Notes: generated from the sequence alone by a model not told the origin. A stretch of DNA of 64,000 nucleotides from Rhizobiaceae bacterium (GCA_014238155.1 JABABQ010000052.1:1-64000); one strand, 5' to 3'. Counted from the first letter of the stretch, positions 46,731 to 56,839 are shown. Numbers and translations are program-made.

Positions 46731-49205
46731 TCAGTAGAGACCACCGGTTCCAGTAATAACTGCGCGAGTAGCTTCCTTCGAGGTGGACAGAACACCATCC
46801 AGCATGTCGGATTCAAACCCGATTATTGAATAGCTGTTTGGTGGTTGGGTGCCAGGCTTGAAGGCTTCCATAATCACGCCTCCTGATCCAGCCTGTGCCA
46901 ACAGGCCGGTTTTTGCATTGATGGGATAGAGTTTGATTCCCTCTGGCACACGAAAATCAATCGCCACGCTTTCTGTCAACGCGGTCCGCATGAATTCGAC
47001 AAATATGGGAGCAGCCAAACCACCACCGGTGCTGCCCTTGCCCATCGGCTCAGGGGTGTCGTAACCAACGAAAACACCGACCACCAGGTCAGGTGAATAA
47101 CCAACAAACCAGGCATCCTTCTCTTCGTTTGTTGTGCCCGTTTTACCTGCAATTGGTACACCTAGACCGGCAACAATCCTTGCCGTCCCGCGCTGAACAA
47201 CACCTTCCATCATGGAGGTGATCTGATAGGCAGTCATAGGATCCAGCACCTGATCACGATTGTCGATCAGGTCCGGTTCTTCCTGGCCTTCCCAGCTGGC
47301 GGCCCGGCAATCGTTACAGACCCGCTGTTCGTGTTTGAAGATCGTACGACCATAACGGTCCTGTATTCGGTCGATCAAGGACGGGACGATGCGCTTGCCA
47401 CCATTGGCCAGAACCGAATAAGCTGAAACCAATCGCAAAACCGAAGTTTCACGTGATCCCAGCGAAGAAGCCAGGCCACGGATTGGATTATCGTAAATCC
47501 CAAAGCGTTTCGCATATTCCGCGATCAGCGGCATTCCCATATCGTTGGCCAGTCGCACTGTCATCAAGTTTCTGGACTTTTCAATACCCAAACGCAGCGT
47601 AGAGGGACCGGCATATTTGCCACCGTAGTTTTTCGGCTCCCAAATACCCAGATTACCACCCTGATCTTTCTTGAACGGGCCATCCAGAACCACAGAAGAT
47701 GGTGTATATCCGTTGTCGAGGGCAGCAGCATAGACAAATGGTTTGAAAGCAGAGCCCGGCTGACGTTTGGCCTGGGTCGCGCGGTTAAACTGAGATTGCT
47801 TGAACGAAAATCCACCCATCATCGACAATACACGGCCAGTGTGCGGGTTCATCGCCACCAGGGCGCCTGAAACTTCTGGCACCTGTTCCAGAACAAACCG
47901 ACCATCGAGAGACGATACGTGAATAACGTCTCCCGGTTGCATCAGTTCGTCCATTTTGGTGATCTTGGTGCTTTTGCGTTTTTGACCCCGGCCTTTGGTC
48001 GTCAGCTTATTCGCCCAGGGCGCGTCTTCAAGATAGATTGTTGCTTCATCCCGATCTTCAGATATTGCCCGGCTGACCAGACGTCCGGGGCGCAACCCGA
48101 CGCGCGCAAATCCCTCTCCAACTTCCAGCACAACAGCCTGACGCCATTCGGCAACATCATCCAGTTCGCGCAGCTTGATCAGTTCATCCGCCCAGTCTTC
48201 GCCCAGCCCTATTTGCGCGTAAGGACCGTGATAGCCTTTTTTGCGATCATAACTGATCAAGCCGTCACGCAAGGCCACACGACCGAGCATCTGTAGCTTG
48301 GGATCGACGGTGGTTCGAATGGAAAGTCCACCTTCGTAGAGCGCATTCTCGCCATAGCGGTCAACAATCTGGCGACGCACTTCTTCCGAAAAATATTCGG
48401 TGGCTTCTAAATACGAGCCCTGCTTTCTGGGATTGACGGTGAGTGGTTTTGCTTTGGCTTCATCGGCCTCTTCAGCGGAAATATATCCGTTGATATTCAT
48501 TCGGCCGATCACCCAGTTGCGACGCTCCAGCGCTTTTTCAGTGTGACGGAACGGGTGATAATTGTTGGGCGCTTTTGGCAAAGCAGCAAGATAGGCGACC
48601 TCGTGGACGTCCAGATCTCCAACTGATTTGTCAAAATAGGCCAACGACGCACCGGCAACACCGTAGGATCCCAATCCCAAAAATATCTCGTTGAGATAAA
48701 GTTCCAGAATCTTGTCTTTCGAATAAGCATCCTCGATACGGAATGCCAGCATTGCCTCTTTGATCTTGCGATCCGCGGTTCGATCACTGGTCAGCAGAAA
48801 GTTTTTGGCCACCTGCTGCGTGATGGTGGAAGCCCCCCGCGCCCGTGCATCACGGCCACTGATCTTGGCCTCAAGATAAGTAAAAGCGGCATTGCCCAGC
48901 GCCAGATAGTCGATACCGCCATGTTTGCGGAAATTCTTGTCTTCGGCAGATATAAACGCATGTTGTAACAGAGTCGGCATTGCCTGGATTGGCAGATAGA
49001 GGCGTCGCTCGCGGGCATATTCGGCAATCAACGCACCATCAGACGCATGAATACGGGTGGTTACTGGAGGCTCATATTGGTTGAGCACCTCATAATCCGG
49101 TAACTCTTTTTCAAGTTCGGCAGAATACAGATAAATTCCAGTCGCCAGCGCAATCAAGGCTGCGGTTCCAATTCCGAAAAAATAGCCAAAAAGTTTCAAG
49201 AACAT
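46731..49205 (-). CDS. mrcA: Penicillin-binding protein 1A
   Basis: An 824-residue bifunctional class A PBP. One membrane anchor near residues 3-23 (LFGYFFGIGTAALIALATGI) is followed by a GT51 glycosyltransferase (ISAEDKNFRKHGG, GASTITQQVAKN, ILELYLNEIFLG). An OB-like insertion (~310-440) precedes the transpeptidase, with catalytic Ser in QPGSAFKPFVYA (SxxK), SRN, and AGKTGTTNEE (KTG). It makes and cross-links peptidoglycan. ATG 49205 is chosen because it directly precedes the anchor; the longer frame gives an implausible leader. amiC lies just upstream on the same strand. Confidence 0.95.
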   Translation of the reverse strand: MFLKLFGYFFGIGTAALIALATGIYLYSAELEKELPDYEVLNQYEPPVTTRIHASDGALIAEYARERRLYLPIQAMPTLLQHAFISAEDKNFRKHGGIDYLALGNAAFTYLEAKISGRDARARGASTITQQVAKNFLLTSDRTADRKIKEAMLAFRIEDAYSKDKILELYLNEIFLGLGSYGVAGASLAYFDKSVGDLDVHEVAYLAALPKAPNNYHPFRHTEKALERRNWVIGRMNINGYISAEEADEAKAKPLTVNPRKQGSYLEATEYFSEEVRRQIVDRYGENALYEGGLSIRTTVDPKLQMLGRVALRDGLISYDRKKGYHGPYAQIGLGEDWADELIKLRELDDVAEWRQAVVLEVGEGFARVGLRPGRLVSRAISEDRDEATIYLEDAPWANKLTTKGRGQKRKSTKITKMDELMQPGDVIHVSSLDGRFVLEQVPEVSGALVAMNPHTGRVLSMMGGFSFKQSQFNRATQAKRQPGSAFKPFVYAAALDNGYTPSSVVLDGPFKKDQGGNLGIWEPKNYGGKYAGPSTLRLGIEKSRNLMTVRLANDMGMPLIAEYAKRFGIYDNPIRGLASSLGSRETSVLRLVSAYSVLANGGKRIVPSLIDRIQDRYGRTIFKHEQRVCNDCRAASWEGQEEPDLIDNRDQVLDPMTAYQITSMMEGVVQRGTARIVAGLGVPIAGKTGTTNEEKDAWFVGYSPDLVVGVFVGYDTPEPMGKGSTGGGLAAPIFVEFMRTALTESVAIDFRVPEGIKLYPINAKTGLLAQAGSGGVIMEAFKPGTQPPNSYSIIGFESDMLDGVLSTSKEATRAVITGTGGLY

Positions 49206-49362
49206 AATGTGGAATTTCCTGCAAATCGTTCGAATTTCATCTTTGTTGATGTAACTTCGCCCAATACTGAATTCGCGGGTAAATTGGGAGATTGTATGGC
49301 GCAGCCAACCCGCATTGGCAGTCTTGTGATGCCTGTTACACAATCATTACCAAAGGTAAACG

Positions 49363-50592
49363 TCATTTTCGTGCCAACCGTATGTCAAAAAACGCAACAA
49401 TAGCATCGTAGGTGCGCTGGACCGCCAGAGTTTGCCATTTTTTTGAACGCATCAATTGCTCGTCTTCAACATTGGACAAATACCCCAATTCCAGCAGAAT
49501 TGAAGGTACTTCTGGCGCTTTTAGCACGTAAAAATCGGCGGCCCGGTGGGGATTGCGAATCAACCTGATGTCTTCTTTCAAACGGCCAACCAGAATATTG
49601 GCAAACTGCTTTGAAAAAACCTCGGTTTCGCGCCGCGTCATATCGATCAGAATATCGAATATGCGCGGTTTGGAATCGGGTAATTGCAGACCTGCAATAA
49701 GATCGGTTCTGTTCTGCTTTCTCGCCAACAGCCGGGAAATATCGTCGGTACCTTCCTCCGACAAACTGTAGACGGTGGCGCCGCGTATCTGCTTTTGAGC
49801 AAGCGAATCGGCGTGAATGGACAAAAACAGATCGGCCTTCGCTTCGCGGGCAATTTTCAGACGATTGGCAAGTCCCAGAAAAACGTCGTCATTGCGGGTG
49901 AGTATCACGTCAAAATTCTTGTTCTTGGAAAGCAATGTCTTCAGTCGCTTGGCAAAATCAAAGGTAATCGATTTTTCAATCGTATTTTTTGCACCGCTCG
50001 CGCCTCCATCAATACCTCCATGCCCCGGGTCCAGAACGATCGTGAATCGGCGACGGGTTTTGGCGCGATTGCGGACCACATTCTTTGGTTCGACTTCACG
50101 CTTTTTTAAAATCAGCTTCGCGAAATTCTCCTCGGAAGTTGCAGTAAAATCTATAAACAGCCTAAACCGTTTTCCGGAATCTACGGTTTTCAGACGGTGA
50201 CCGACAATTGAGGCGGCTTCCTTCAGTTCCAGAATAATTCTCGACCGACCATCATCGATATAGCCATATCGAAACTTGGAAATCAGCGAACGAGGCAGGA
50301 ACTTGGAATCCTGCCCCAGATTAAAGATGGACTGGGACATATCGATAACGATTCGCATTGGCGCGTCCATTAAATGGACTTCGTGGTCGATCGCCTGGTC
50401 AAAATCTACGATTAAGCGGCCCCGTGTTGAATCTCCAACGATCCGTGCAGCAAAGGCAATTGGCAATTGGTTACTGCCCGAGGCAACCGCTCTGCTCGGC
50501 AAATAAGTCGCTAAACCCGCGGTCCAAAGAACTGAAGCCAGCAGCATCCAGACCAAAGAAACTCTCAATATTTTAGAGCTATGAGCATGCAT
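49363..50592 (-). CDS. amiC: N-acetylmuramoyl-L-alanine amidase with AMIN domain
   Basis: A 409-residue periplasmic amidase. The signal region is LVWMLLASVLWTAGLA. An AMIN domain (~45-150: LIVDFDQAIDHEVHLMDAP, RIVIDMSQS) is followed by Amidase_3 (~185-405) with the zinc ligands in VLDPGHGGIDGGASG, KNTIEKSITFD and LFLSIHADS, and the catalytic Glu in ILLELGYLSN. It cleaves the peptide stem from glycan during cell separation. It is followed by PBP1A and divergent from rne, an order seen in other alphaproteobacteria. Confidence 0.95.
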   Translation of the reverse strand: MHAHSSKILRVSLVWMLLASVLWTAGLATYLPSRAVASGSNQLPIAFAARIVGDSTRGRLIVDFDQAIDHEVHLMDAPMRIVIDMSQSIFNLGQDSKFLPRSLISKFRYGYIDDGRSRIILELKEAASIVGHRLKTVDSGKRFRLFIDFTATSEENFAKLILKKREVEPKNVVRNRAKTRRRFTIVLDPGHGGIDGGASGAKNTIEKSITFDFAKRLKTLLSKNKNFDVILTRNDDVFLGLANRLKIAREAKADLFLSIHADSLAQKQIRGATVYSLSEEGTDDISRLLARKQNRTDLIAGLQLPDSKPRIFDILIDMTRRETEVFSKQFANILVGRLKEDIRLIRNPHRAADFYVLKAPEVPSILLELGYLSNVEDEQLMRSKKWQTLAVQRTYDAIVAFFDIRLARK

Positions 50593-51366
50593 TCAGGCAG
50601 GACCAATCACGGCGACACCATAGAATCGCCTAAAGCAGATGAGGTTAAGGTCACTATGGTTAACGGCCGGTAACCATTACCCCCAGAACATAAAAATGCA
50701 TACAATTTTGGCGTTTAATTGACCAAAATCAAAATGGCGCTTGTTTTTAAGGCGCTCGGAGCTTAAGTTCTGCATGCGGCAAACTATTTATAGTCCGATC
50801 CAGGCTAAGCATTTCATTTAGAAAGGTTCGTACATCGCGTTACTCAGGACAAATTGTCCAAAAAGTATCACGCGATAACGCTCTTCGTGAAATCTCCGGC
50901 CAGAATGATTCGGCACAATGCGTTTGCTCGATATTCAAATTTGCGATGTGCACCAGAATTGGGAACCCATCGCGATGCAACAGCCCGCACCATGACAAAA
51001 GTGTATGGGCAGCGTGACAAACACGCAATCGCGGTTGTTTTGAGACCAGATGTTTTAAAACAGCCAAGTTTAGGTAATGACTGGCAATGGCGCGGATAAA
51101 AACGCAGGCGAATACAGAGACAAAGCGGATATTTACTACACCGCAGGCTGTCCTGTCACGTTCGCATGGTTTTTTTGGTTCTGCAGAATTTGCGCAACTG
51201 TATCCCGACGTTTTGAGTCCTCAGGACAGTTGTCGAGCCCCCGCCGCGCGACCAGTCTCAGTAATAGTCAGATCTTCATCTCACCGCTTTCTCGACGGGT
51301 CGCCGCAACGCGGCTTATCCGATCGATTGTGTTTGCGAAGGATGAAATCTGCGGAAAGCAATTTAA
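50593..51366. other. amiC-rne divergent intergenic region (774 bp)
   Basis: No convincing gene; short open frames here are not supported by codon pattern or homology. It must contain the amiC promoter and the rne promoter with its leader. RNase E leaders are long and used for autoregulation in E. coli; a similar leader is plausible here. A near-palindrome at 50656-50677 is described separately. Confidence 0.55.
50656..50677. promoter_or_regulatory. 22-bp near-palindrome with two CtrA-like half-sites
   Basis: ATGGTTAACGGCCGGTAACCAT is self-complementary except for one base pair. The left half read in reverse is TTAACCAT, the CtrA half-site; the right half is GTAACCAT. It lies 64 bp upstream of the amiC start. 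A binding site for a dimeric regulator of cell-division hydrolase expression is possible. Confidence 0.4.
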
Positions 51367-54300
51367 ATGCCCAACAACAAGATGCTCATCGACGCGGGCC
51401 ACCCGGAAGAAACCCGCGTTGTCATGCTACGAGGCAACCGGGTTGATGAATTCGATTTCGAATCGGAACACAAAACCCAGCTTCGCGGCAACATATATCT
51501 CGCAAAAGTAACACGCGTAGAGCCCTCCTTGCAGGCGGCCTTTGTAGATTATGGTGGCAACCGCCATGGTTTCCTCGCGTTTAGCGAAATCCATCCAGAT
51601 TATTATCAAATTCCTGTCGCAGACCGCCAGGCTCTGCTCGACGCCGACGCTGAGGATGCCCGCGAAGCCGCGGCCGCCGAAGCGCTGCAGGACCAGGACG
51701 CGGACGATGCCGAGGAAACCAATGAAAAGCCCACCCGCAAGCGTCGTTCCAGACGCCGTGGCAAGTCAGACACCGGTGCCAAGGCCTCCCAATCTGACAC
51801 CAGCTCTGATCAAGCCAATTTAGACGACAACGGCAGTGAATCAGACGAAGCCATCCAACAATCCCAAGCTGCCGAAACGACTGATGCATCAGACTACGGT
51901 GATGCGCCGGATGACGCCGCGCCTGTTGACGCAAATCCAGCCGAAAAAATTGCCAATGCCAACGCTTTGGACGAAGCGGGTAACGGCGGAGACGCCGACA
52001 AGAGCGAAGACACCGAAGAAGAAAGCGACGACGATGCCACCTCGATGTCAGCAGACAATGAGGGCGAAGACGTTGTCTCCGAACCGGCAAAACCGAAGAA
52101 AAAAACCACCCGCAGCCCGCGCAAGAAAAAATCGGAAGCAGTTTCCGAGGCGTCCGATGCGGATACCGACAAACCAGTTGACGCCACTGCTGAAGCAACA
52201 TCAGAAGAACCACCCAAACGCAAGCGTCGCAGAACTTCCCGGGTCAAGGCCAATACAGAATCCGATGTGACAGCAGAAACTGTCGCAGAAGAGCCCTCTG
52301 CAGATACTGATAGCAACGCAGATGCGGCTCAAGAACCGCAAGAATCGGTAGCGAAAGCGGAAAAACCCAAGCGTCGCCGCACTTCCCGCAAAAAGAAGAC
52401 TGAGGAAGATGCCGAAGCTTCACCAGAACTGACAGCAGATGCTGCTGTAGTTGATGAAAGCACCGCAGATTCTTCAGATTCTGCCGAAGAGGAAGTCGAA
52501 GCAAAGCCACGCAAATCCCGCTCGCGGTCACGCTCACGGCGCCGTAAGTCCAAAGACGATGCTAACGATGTCGATGTCTCTGATGACAATGACAATGGCA
52601 ACAGCGTGGAAGAGCTTGGCTCCCAAGACGCTATGGAGGAAGTACCGGCCCGTCGCGCACCGCGGCGTCATTATAAGATTCAGGAAGTCATCAAGCGGCG
52701 GCAAATCCTGCTCGTACAAGTCGTAAAAGAGGAACGCGGCAACAAGGGTGCTGCGCTGACGACCTATCTTTCTTTGGCTGGTCGCTATTCTGTGCTGATG
52801 CCCAATACCGCTCGCGGTGGTGGCATCTCTCGTAAGATCACAAACGCTTCTGACCGGAAGCGTTTAAAAGCTATTGCTTCTAATCTCGAAGTTCCACAGG
52901 GGATGGGCGTAATCCTGCGCACCGCAGGTGCCTCGCGCCAGCCCGAAGACATTCAACGCGATTTTGAATATCTGATGCGGCTTTGGGAAAATGTCCGCAG
53001 TCTGACGCTGGAATCGACGGCCCCTTATCTCGTCTATGAAGAAGGCAGCCTTATCAAACGGTCCATCCGGGACATGTATGACAAGGACACAGGCGAAATT
53101 ATGGTTGCCGGTGACGCCGGCTATCGTGAAGCCAAAGATTTCATGACCATGTTGATGCCTAATCACGCCAAAAACGTGAAATTGTATCGTGACCGCATTC
53201 CCATGTTTGCCCGTATGGGTGTTGAGGCTCAACTCGACGCCATGTTGCAGCCGGAAGTAACGCTGAAGTCTGGCGGCTACATCATAATTGACCAGACCGA
53301 AGCCTTGGTTGCAATCGATGTAAACTCGGGTCGTTCGACGCGTCAACATTCTGTAGAAGAAACCGCTGTGCAAACCAATCTGGAAGCGGCCGATGAAGTT
53401 GCACGCCAATTGCGCCTGCGGGATCTTGCTGGTCTCATCGTCATCGACTTCATTGACATGGAGGACAAACGCAATATCCGTTCAGTTGAAAAGCGTTTAA
53501 AGGAAGCTCTGAAAGAAGACCGTGCCCGAATTCAGGTAGGCCGCATTTCTCATTTCGGATTGATGGAAATGTCACGTCAGCGCATTCGCGCCAGCGTATT
53601 GGAATCGACTACCCAGACATGTCCTACCTGTGAAGGCCTTGGCCATGTCAGAGCCGCATCTTCGGTGGCCATTTCCGTGCTTCGCACAATTGAAGAGCAG
53701 CTGAACCGCAATTCGCGAAACAACTTGATCGTCAAGGTTAGTACTGAGACAGCCCTTTATGTGCTCAATAACAAGCGCGACAATCTGGGTGATTTGGAAA
53801 GCAGGTTCAACGTTTCAATTTCCATTGCGACGGATGACAGCCTGGGCAGCACTCCTTGTGCAATCGAACGTGGCGAAGCTTCCAGCCGCAGATCGCTGCC
53901 AGAAGCCGCCATTCAGCCGGATTCAATCGAACTATCCGAAGACGATGTCGATAGCGAAGCTTCGGACATCGCCAAGACTGCTGACCCCGAGGCGCAAAGT
54001 GCCGATAGCGAAGGCAACGGCGGAGGCAAAAAGCGCCGTCGTCGTCGCAGACGGCGCAAAGGCAGCGACGTTGAGGAAAATGAAGAAACTGTCGTTGCCA
54101 AAAGCGATGCCATCGGGGATGACAACTCTACCGATATTGCGCAGGTTACAGATACCAAAGTCGACCAACCGTCGGAAGATGAACAGGAAAAGCCTGCAGG
54201 AAGGGTCAAACGCACCCGTCGCACCCGCGCTAAAAAGACGGAAACCGTCTCCAATACAACTGCAGAGGCGACGAACAACGAAGAGACAGATGCCCCTGAC

Positions 54301-54657
54301 GATGCAGATGCAGAACAGGAGAAACCTGCAAAAACGCGTCGCAAGCGCGTGTCGAAAAAGGCTGTAGCTGCAGAACAGGACAACGCTGAGTCTGAAGTTA
54401 CAGAAACATCAGCCCCTCCTGTGGCGGCCAGTGGCCTGGAAGACGCCGTGGACGAAGGCGACGACCGCGACGACCCAGCCAAACCCAAACGCCGAACAAC
54501 CCGGCGCAAGAAAGCCGAGCCGGCTGCAGCGATTGGCGGAGAAACTATAACCGCCCAGGATACGCAAACAGCAGTCGAAATGTCGGTTTCGGCAGACCCC
54601 ATCGTAGCGGAATCAGAACCAAAAAAGAGCGGTTGGTGGCAAAGGAAGTTTTTCTAA
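51367..54657 (+). CDS. rne: Ribonuclease E with very long insert in the S1 domain
   Basis: A 1,096-residue endonuclease that starts mRNA decay and processes rRNA. The S1 domain begins at residues ~1-87 (MLIDAGHPEETRV, LRGNIYLAKVTRVEPSLQAA, FVDYGGNRHGFL). It is interrupted by ~340 acidic/basic low-complexity residues and resumes near 431 (HYKIQEVIKRRQILLVQV). The catalytic core has GGYIIIDQTEALVAIDVNSG and LIVIDFIDMEDKRN with the metal-binding Asp residues, and the Zn-link TCPTCEGLGH. The C-terminal ~240 residues are disordered and charged, ending GWWQRKFF. The S1 insert is a known alphaproteobacterial feature, but here it is unusually large. A terminator follows. Confidence 0.95.
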   Translation: MPNNKMLIDAGHPEETRVVMLRGNRVDEFDFESEHKTQLRGNIYLAKVTRVEPSLQAAFVDYGGNRHGFLAFSEIHPDYYQIPVADRQALLDADAEDAREAAAAEALQDQDADDAEETNEKPTRKRRSRRRGKSDTGAKASQSDTSSDQANLDDNGSESDEAIQQSQAAETTDASDYGDAPDDAAPVDANPAEKIANANALDEAGNGGDADKSEDTEEESDDDATSMSADNEGEDVVSEPAKPKKKTTRSPRKKKSEAVSEASDADTDKPVDATAEATSEEPPKRKRRRTSRVKANTESDVTAETVAEEPSADTDSNADAAQEPQESVAKAEKPKRRRTSRKKKTEEDAEASPELTADAAVVDESTADSSDSAEEEVEAKPRKSRSRSRSRRRKSKDDANDVDVSDDNDNGNSVEELGSQDAMEEVPARRAPRRHYKIQEVIKRRQILLVQVVKEERGNKGAALTTYLSLAGRYSVLMPNTARGGGISRKITNASDRKRLKAIASNLEVPQGMGVILRTAGASRQPEDIQRDFEYLMRLWENVRSLTLESTAPYLVYEEGSLIKRSIRDMYDKDTGEIMVAGDAGYREAKDFMTMLMPNHAKNVKLYRDRIPMFARMGVEAQLDAMLQPEVTLKSGGYIIIDQTEALVAIDVNSGRSTRQHSVEETAVQTNLEAADEVARQLRLRDLAGLIVIDFIDMEDKRNIRSVEKRLKEALKEDRARIQVGRISHFGLMEMSRQRIRASVLESTTQTCPTCEGLGHVRAASSVAISVLRTIEEQLNRNSRNNLIVKVSTETALYVLNNKRDNLGDLESRFNVSISIATDDSLGSTPCAIERGEASSRRSLPEAAIQPDSIELSEDDVDSEASDIAKTADPEAQSADSEGNGGGKKRRRRRRRRKGSDVEENEETVVAKSDAIGDDNSTDIAQVTDTKVDQPSEDEQEKPAGRVKRTRRTRAKKTETVSNTTAEATNNEETDAPDDADAEQEKPAKTRRKRVSKKAVAAEQDNAESEVTETSAPPVAASGLEDAVDEGDDRDDPAKPKRRTTRRKKAEPAAAIGGETITAQDTQTAVEMSVSADPIVAESEPKKSGWWQRKFF

Positions 54658-54703
54658 CCCACAAGGGTTTCTAACGAAACGTATAGCGATAAAGCAATTA
54701 TAG

Positions 54704-54738
54704 GGGCGATTGTCTGTCATCAGACTCGCCCTTTTTTT
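54704..54738 (+). terminator. Rho-independent terminator after rne
   Basis: GGGCGA (54704-54709) pairs with TCGCCC (54726-54731), with an inner TCTG/CAGA pairing, followed by seven T. Confidence 0.9.
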
Positions 54739-54819
54739 GCGTCAACAATCACCAATGATAGCTGGATTGGCGTAACCTCTCGAATTTGGTTAACTTGACA
54801 GAGAGGGGACGCAATCTAA

Positions 54820-55575
54820 ATGCCCAAAATCGAACTTCTGAACTTGAGTTGCCGCAACCCGAAAGCTCAGTGTGATTTCTATTGCTCGGTTCTCGGCATG
54901 CTCAATTTTGGCGATTTTACCGTGGGTTACGCCAATGATGCAGAAGCAAAAATTCGGTTTGTGGTTGCACAACAACCCTACAGGCCTATCGCCAACGACC
55001 TCTATTGGAAAATCGCGTTAGCCGTCCCCAATATCGAACTCGCCTGCCAACAGTTGCAGAAAAATGGGGTGGATGTGGGGTCACCACATCAGTTTCAAGA
55101 TATCGGCTATTTGGCCCATTTTTCCGATCCGGAGGGATATCCTGTTGAATTAATCGATCATTGTTTTGAAGGACAGCGGTCAAATTCATCTTTTGACACC
55201 AGTCTCTTTGGTGGTGGAGCTCATTTCAATCTGCTGACCCTGCGTGCAACAGAAATTGGACCCATACAGGAATTGTGCCGCGACATCGGCATGACACCGT
55301 TGGCCATCCAGAGTGTCAAAGGGCGCGGCTTCACTCTACATTTCTTTGCCTTCACGTCCCAGGAACCACCCTGCCCCGATCTTCATGCCATTGAAAACCG
55401 GCCTTGGTTGTATCAAAGGCCCTTTACAGTGCTGGAAATTCAACATGTTCCAAAGCTGAATTTGGCTTCCCCCAGCGTCAATGATGCGGTCGGTTATCAA
55501 AATACCTTGCTGTCAGGTGTAACTCACCCAATCCAACGAAATAGATTGAAGCTTGAAACGTGTAGGGCGCAATGA
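54820..55575 (+). CDS. VOC-family (glyoxalase-fold) protein
   Basis: A 251-residue protein. The first ~110 residues form a VOC domain (IELLNLSCRNPKAQCDFYCS, VLGMLNFGDF, YLAHFSDPEGYPVELID). The second half shows a weaker repeat (HFNLLTLRATEIGPIQELCR, DIGMTPLAIQ). The substrate is unknown; dioxygenase or glyoxalase activity are family options. It is preceded by the rne terminator and stands alone. Confidence 0.82.
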   Translation: MPKIELLNLSCRNPKAQCDFYCSVLGMLNFGDFTVGYANDAEAKIRFVVAQQPYRPIANDLYWKIALAVPNIELACQQLQKNGVDVGSPHQFQDIGYLAHFSDPEGYPVELIDHCFEGQRSNSSFDTSLFGGGAHFNLLTLRATEIGPIQELCRDIGMTPLAIQSVKGRGFTLHFFAFTSQEPPCPDLHAIENRPWLYQRPFTVLEIQHVPKLNLASPSVNDAVGYQNTLLSGVTHPIQRNRLKLETCRAQ

Positions 55576-55701
55576 CTTGGCATATGCGGCCATTCTCCCT
55601 GACAGCCTGATCCGAGGTATTTGGCGCATTTTTGCTTGCCAATCAGGGTGTACGATAGCAAAGTTCCATCAATAAATCGTAGATTCTGCCGGGGAGAGAT
55701 T

Positions 55702-56814
55702 ATGGACGTTAGAGCAGCTGTTGCCTTTGAAGCAGGCAAACCACTTGAAATTGCAACTGTGCAACTGGAAGGGCCTAAAGCTGGCGAGGTTCTCGTTGAA
55801 GTTAAAGCCACCGGCATTTGTCACACCGATGAATTCACTTTGTCCGGTGCTGATCCCGAAGGCATCTTTCCAGCCATTTTAGGACATGAAGGCGCCGGCG
55901 TGGTTGTTGACGTTGGTGCTGGCGTAACGTCATTGAAAAAAGGCGACCACGTAATCCCCCTCTATACGCCCGAATGTCGCGAGTGTGATTACTGTCTGCA
56001 TCCAAAAACCAATCTCTGTCAGGCGATCCGAACGACACAGGGACAAGGACTGATGCCCGACGGGTCCAGTCGCTTTTCCCTCGATGGCAAGCCGATTATG
56101 CATTATATGGGCACTTCGACATTTGCCAATTTCACCGTCCTGCCAGAAATTGCTCTTGCTAAAGTGCGTGAAGACGCTCCTTTCGACAAGATTTGTTACA
56201 TTGGGTGCGGTGTCACCACCGGCATTGGCGCGGTTATCAACACTGCCAAAGCTGAGCCTGGCTGCAATGCCGTTGTATTCGGGCTTGGTGGAATCGGCCT
56301 CAACGTCTTGCAAGGCCTGCGTCTGATTGGCGCCAACAAGATTGTTGGTGTTGATATGAATAATTCAAAAAAGGAATGGGGCGAGAAATTCGGAATGACC
56401 CATTTCGTCAATCCTTCCGAAATCGGCGAAGACAATCTGGTTGATCATCTGGTAGAGATCACCGATGGAGGAGCTGACTATTCCTTTGAGTGTATCGGCA
56501 ATACAAAAGTCATGCGTGCGGCGCTGGAGTGTTGCCACAAGGGCTGGGGTGAATCGATCATCATTGGTGTTGCCGGGGCCGGACAGGAAATTTCGACCCG
56601 TCCATTTCAATTGGTCACAGGTCGGTCCTGGCGTGGAACCGCTTTTGGCGGTGCCCGCGGTCGAACCGACGTCCCCAAGATTGTTGACTGGTACATGGAC
56701 GGCAAAATCCAGATCGATCCCATGATCACCCACAAAATGCCGCTGGAAGACATCAACAAGGCCTTCGATCTGATGCATGAAGGCAAGTCGATCCGGTCAG
56801 TTGTTGAGTTCTAA
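55702..56814 (+). CDS. frmA: S-(hydroxymethyl)glutathione dehydrogenase / class III alcohol dehydrogenase
   Basis: A 370-residue zinc-dependent MDR enzyme that oxidises the glutathione-formaldehyde adduct with NAD. Features are GICHTDEFTLSGADPEG (catalytic zinc ligands), LGHEGAGVV, structural zinc cysteines in PECRECDYCLHPKTNLC, and the NAD fold VFGLGGIGLNVLQGL. ATG 55702 with GGGGAGAG upstream is chosen; a longer frame is not needed. It heads a cluster that ends with S-formylglutathione hydrolase, together completing formaldehyde detoxification. Confidence 0.96.
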   Translation: MDVRAAVAFEAGKPLEIATVQLEGPKAGEVLVEVKATGICHTDEFTLSGADPEGIFPAILGHEGAGVVVDVGAGVTSLKKGDHVIPLYTPECRECDYCLHPKTNLCQAIRTTQGQGLMPDGSSRFSLDGKPIMHYMGTSTFANFTVLPEIALAKVREDAPFDKICYIGCGVTTGIGAVINTAKAEPGCNAVVFGLGGIGLNVLQGLRLIGANKIVGVDMNNSKKEWGEKFGMTHFVNPSEIGEDNLVDHLVEITDGGADYSFECIGNTKVMRAALECCHKGWGESIIIGVAGAGQEISTRPFQLVTGRSWRGTAFGGARGRTDVPKIVDWYMDGKIQIDPMITHKMPLEDINKAFDLMHEGKSIRSVVEF

Positions 56815-56839
56815 GGGCGATCCAGTCACTGCCAACACC

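Noticed and set aside
51077-51511. 144-codon plus-strand frame before rne
   Set aside because: It runs into the rne N-terminus in another frame, has no ribosome site and gives a composition unlike a protein.
51581-52213. 210-codon minus-strand frame
   Set aside because: Antisense to the low-complexity insert of RNase E; composition simply mirrors it.
53913-54602. 229-codon minus-strand frame, Ser/Val-rich
   Set aside because: Antisense to the charged C-terminal tail of RNase E.
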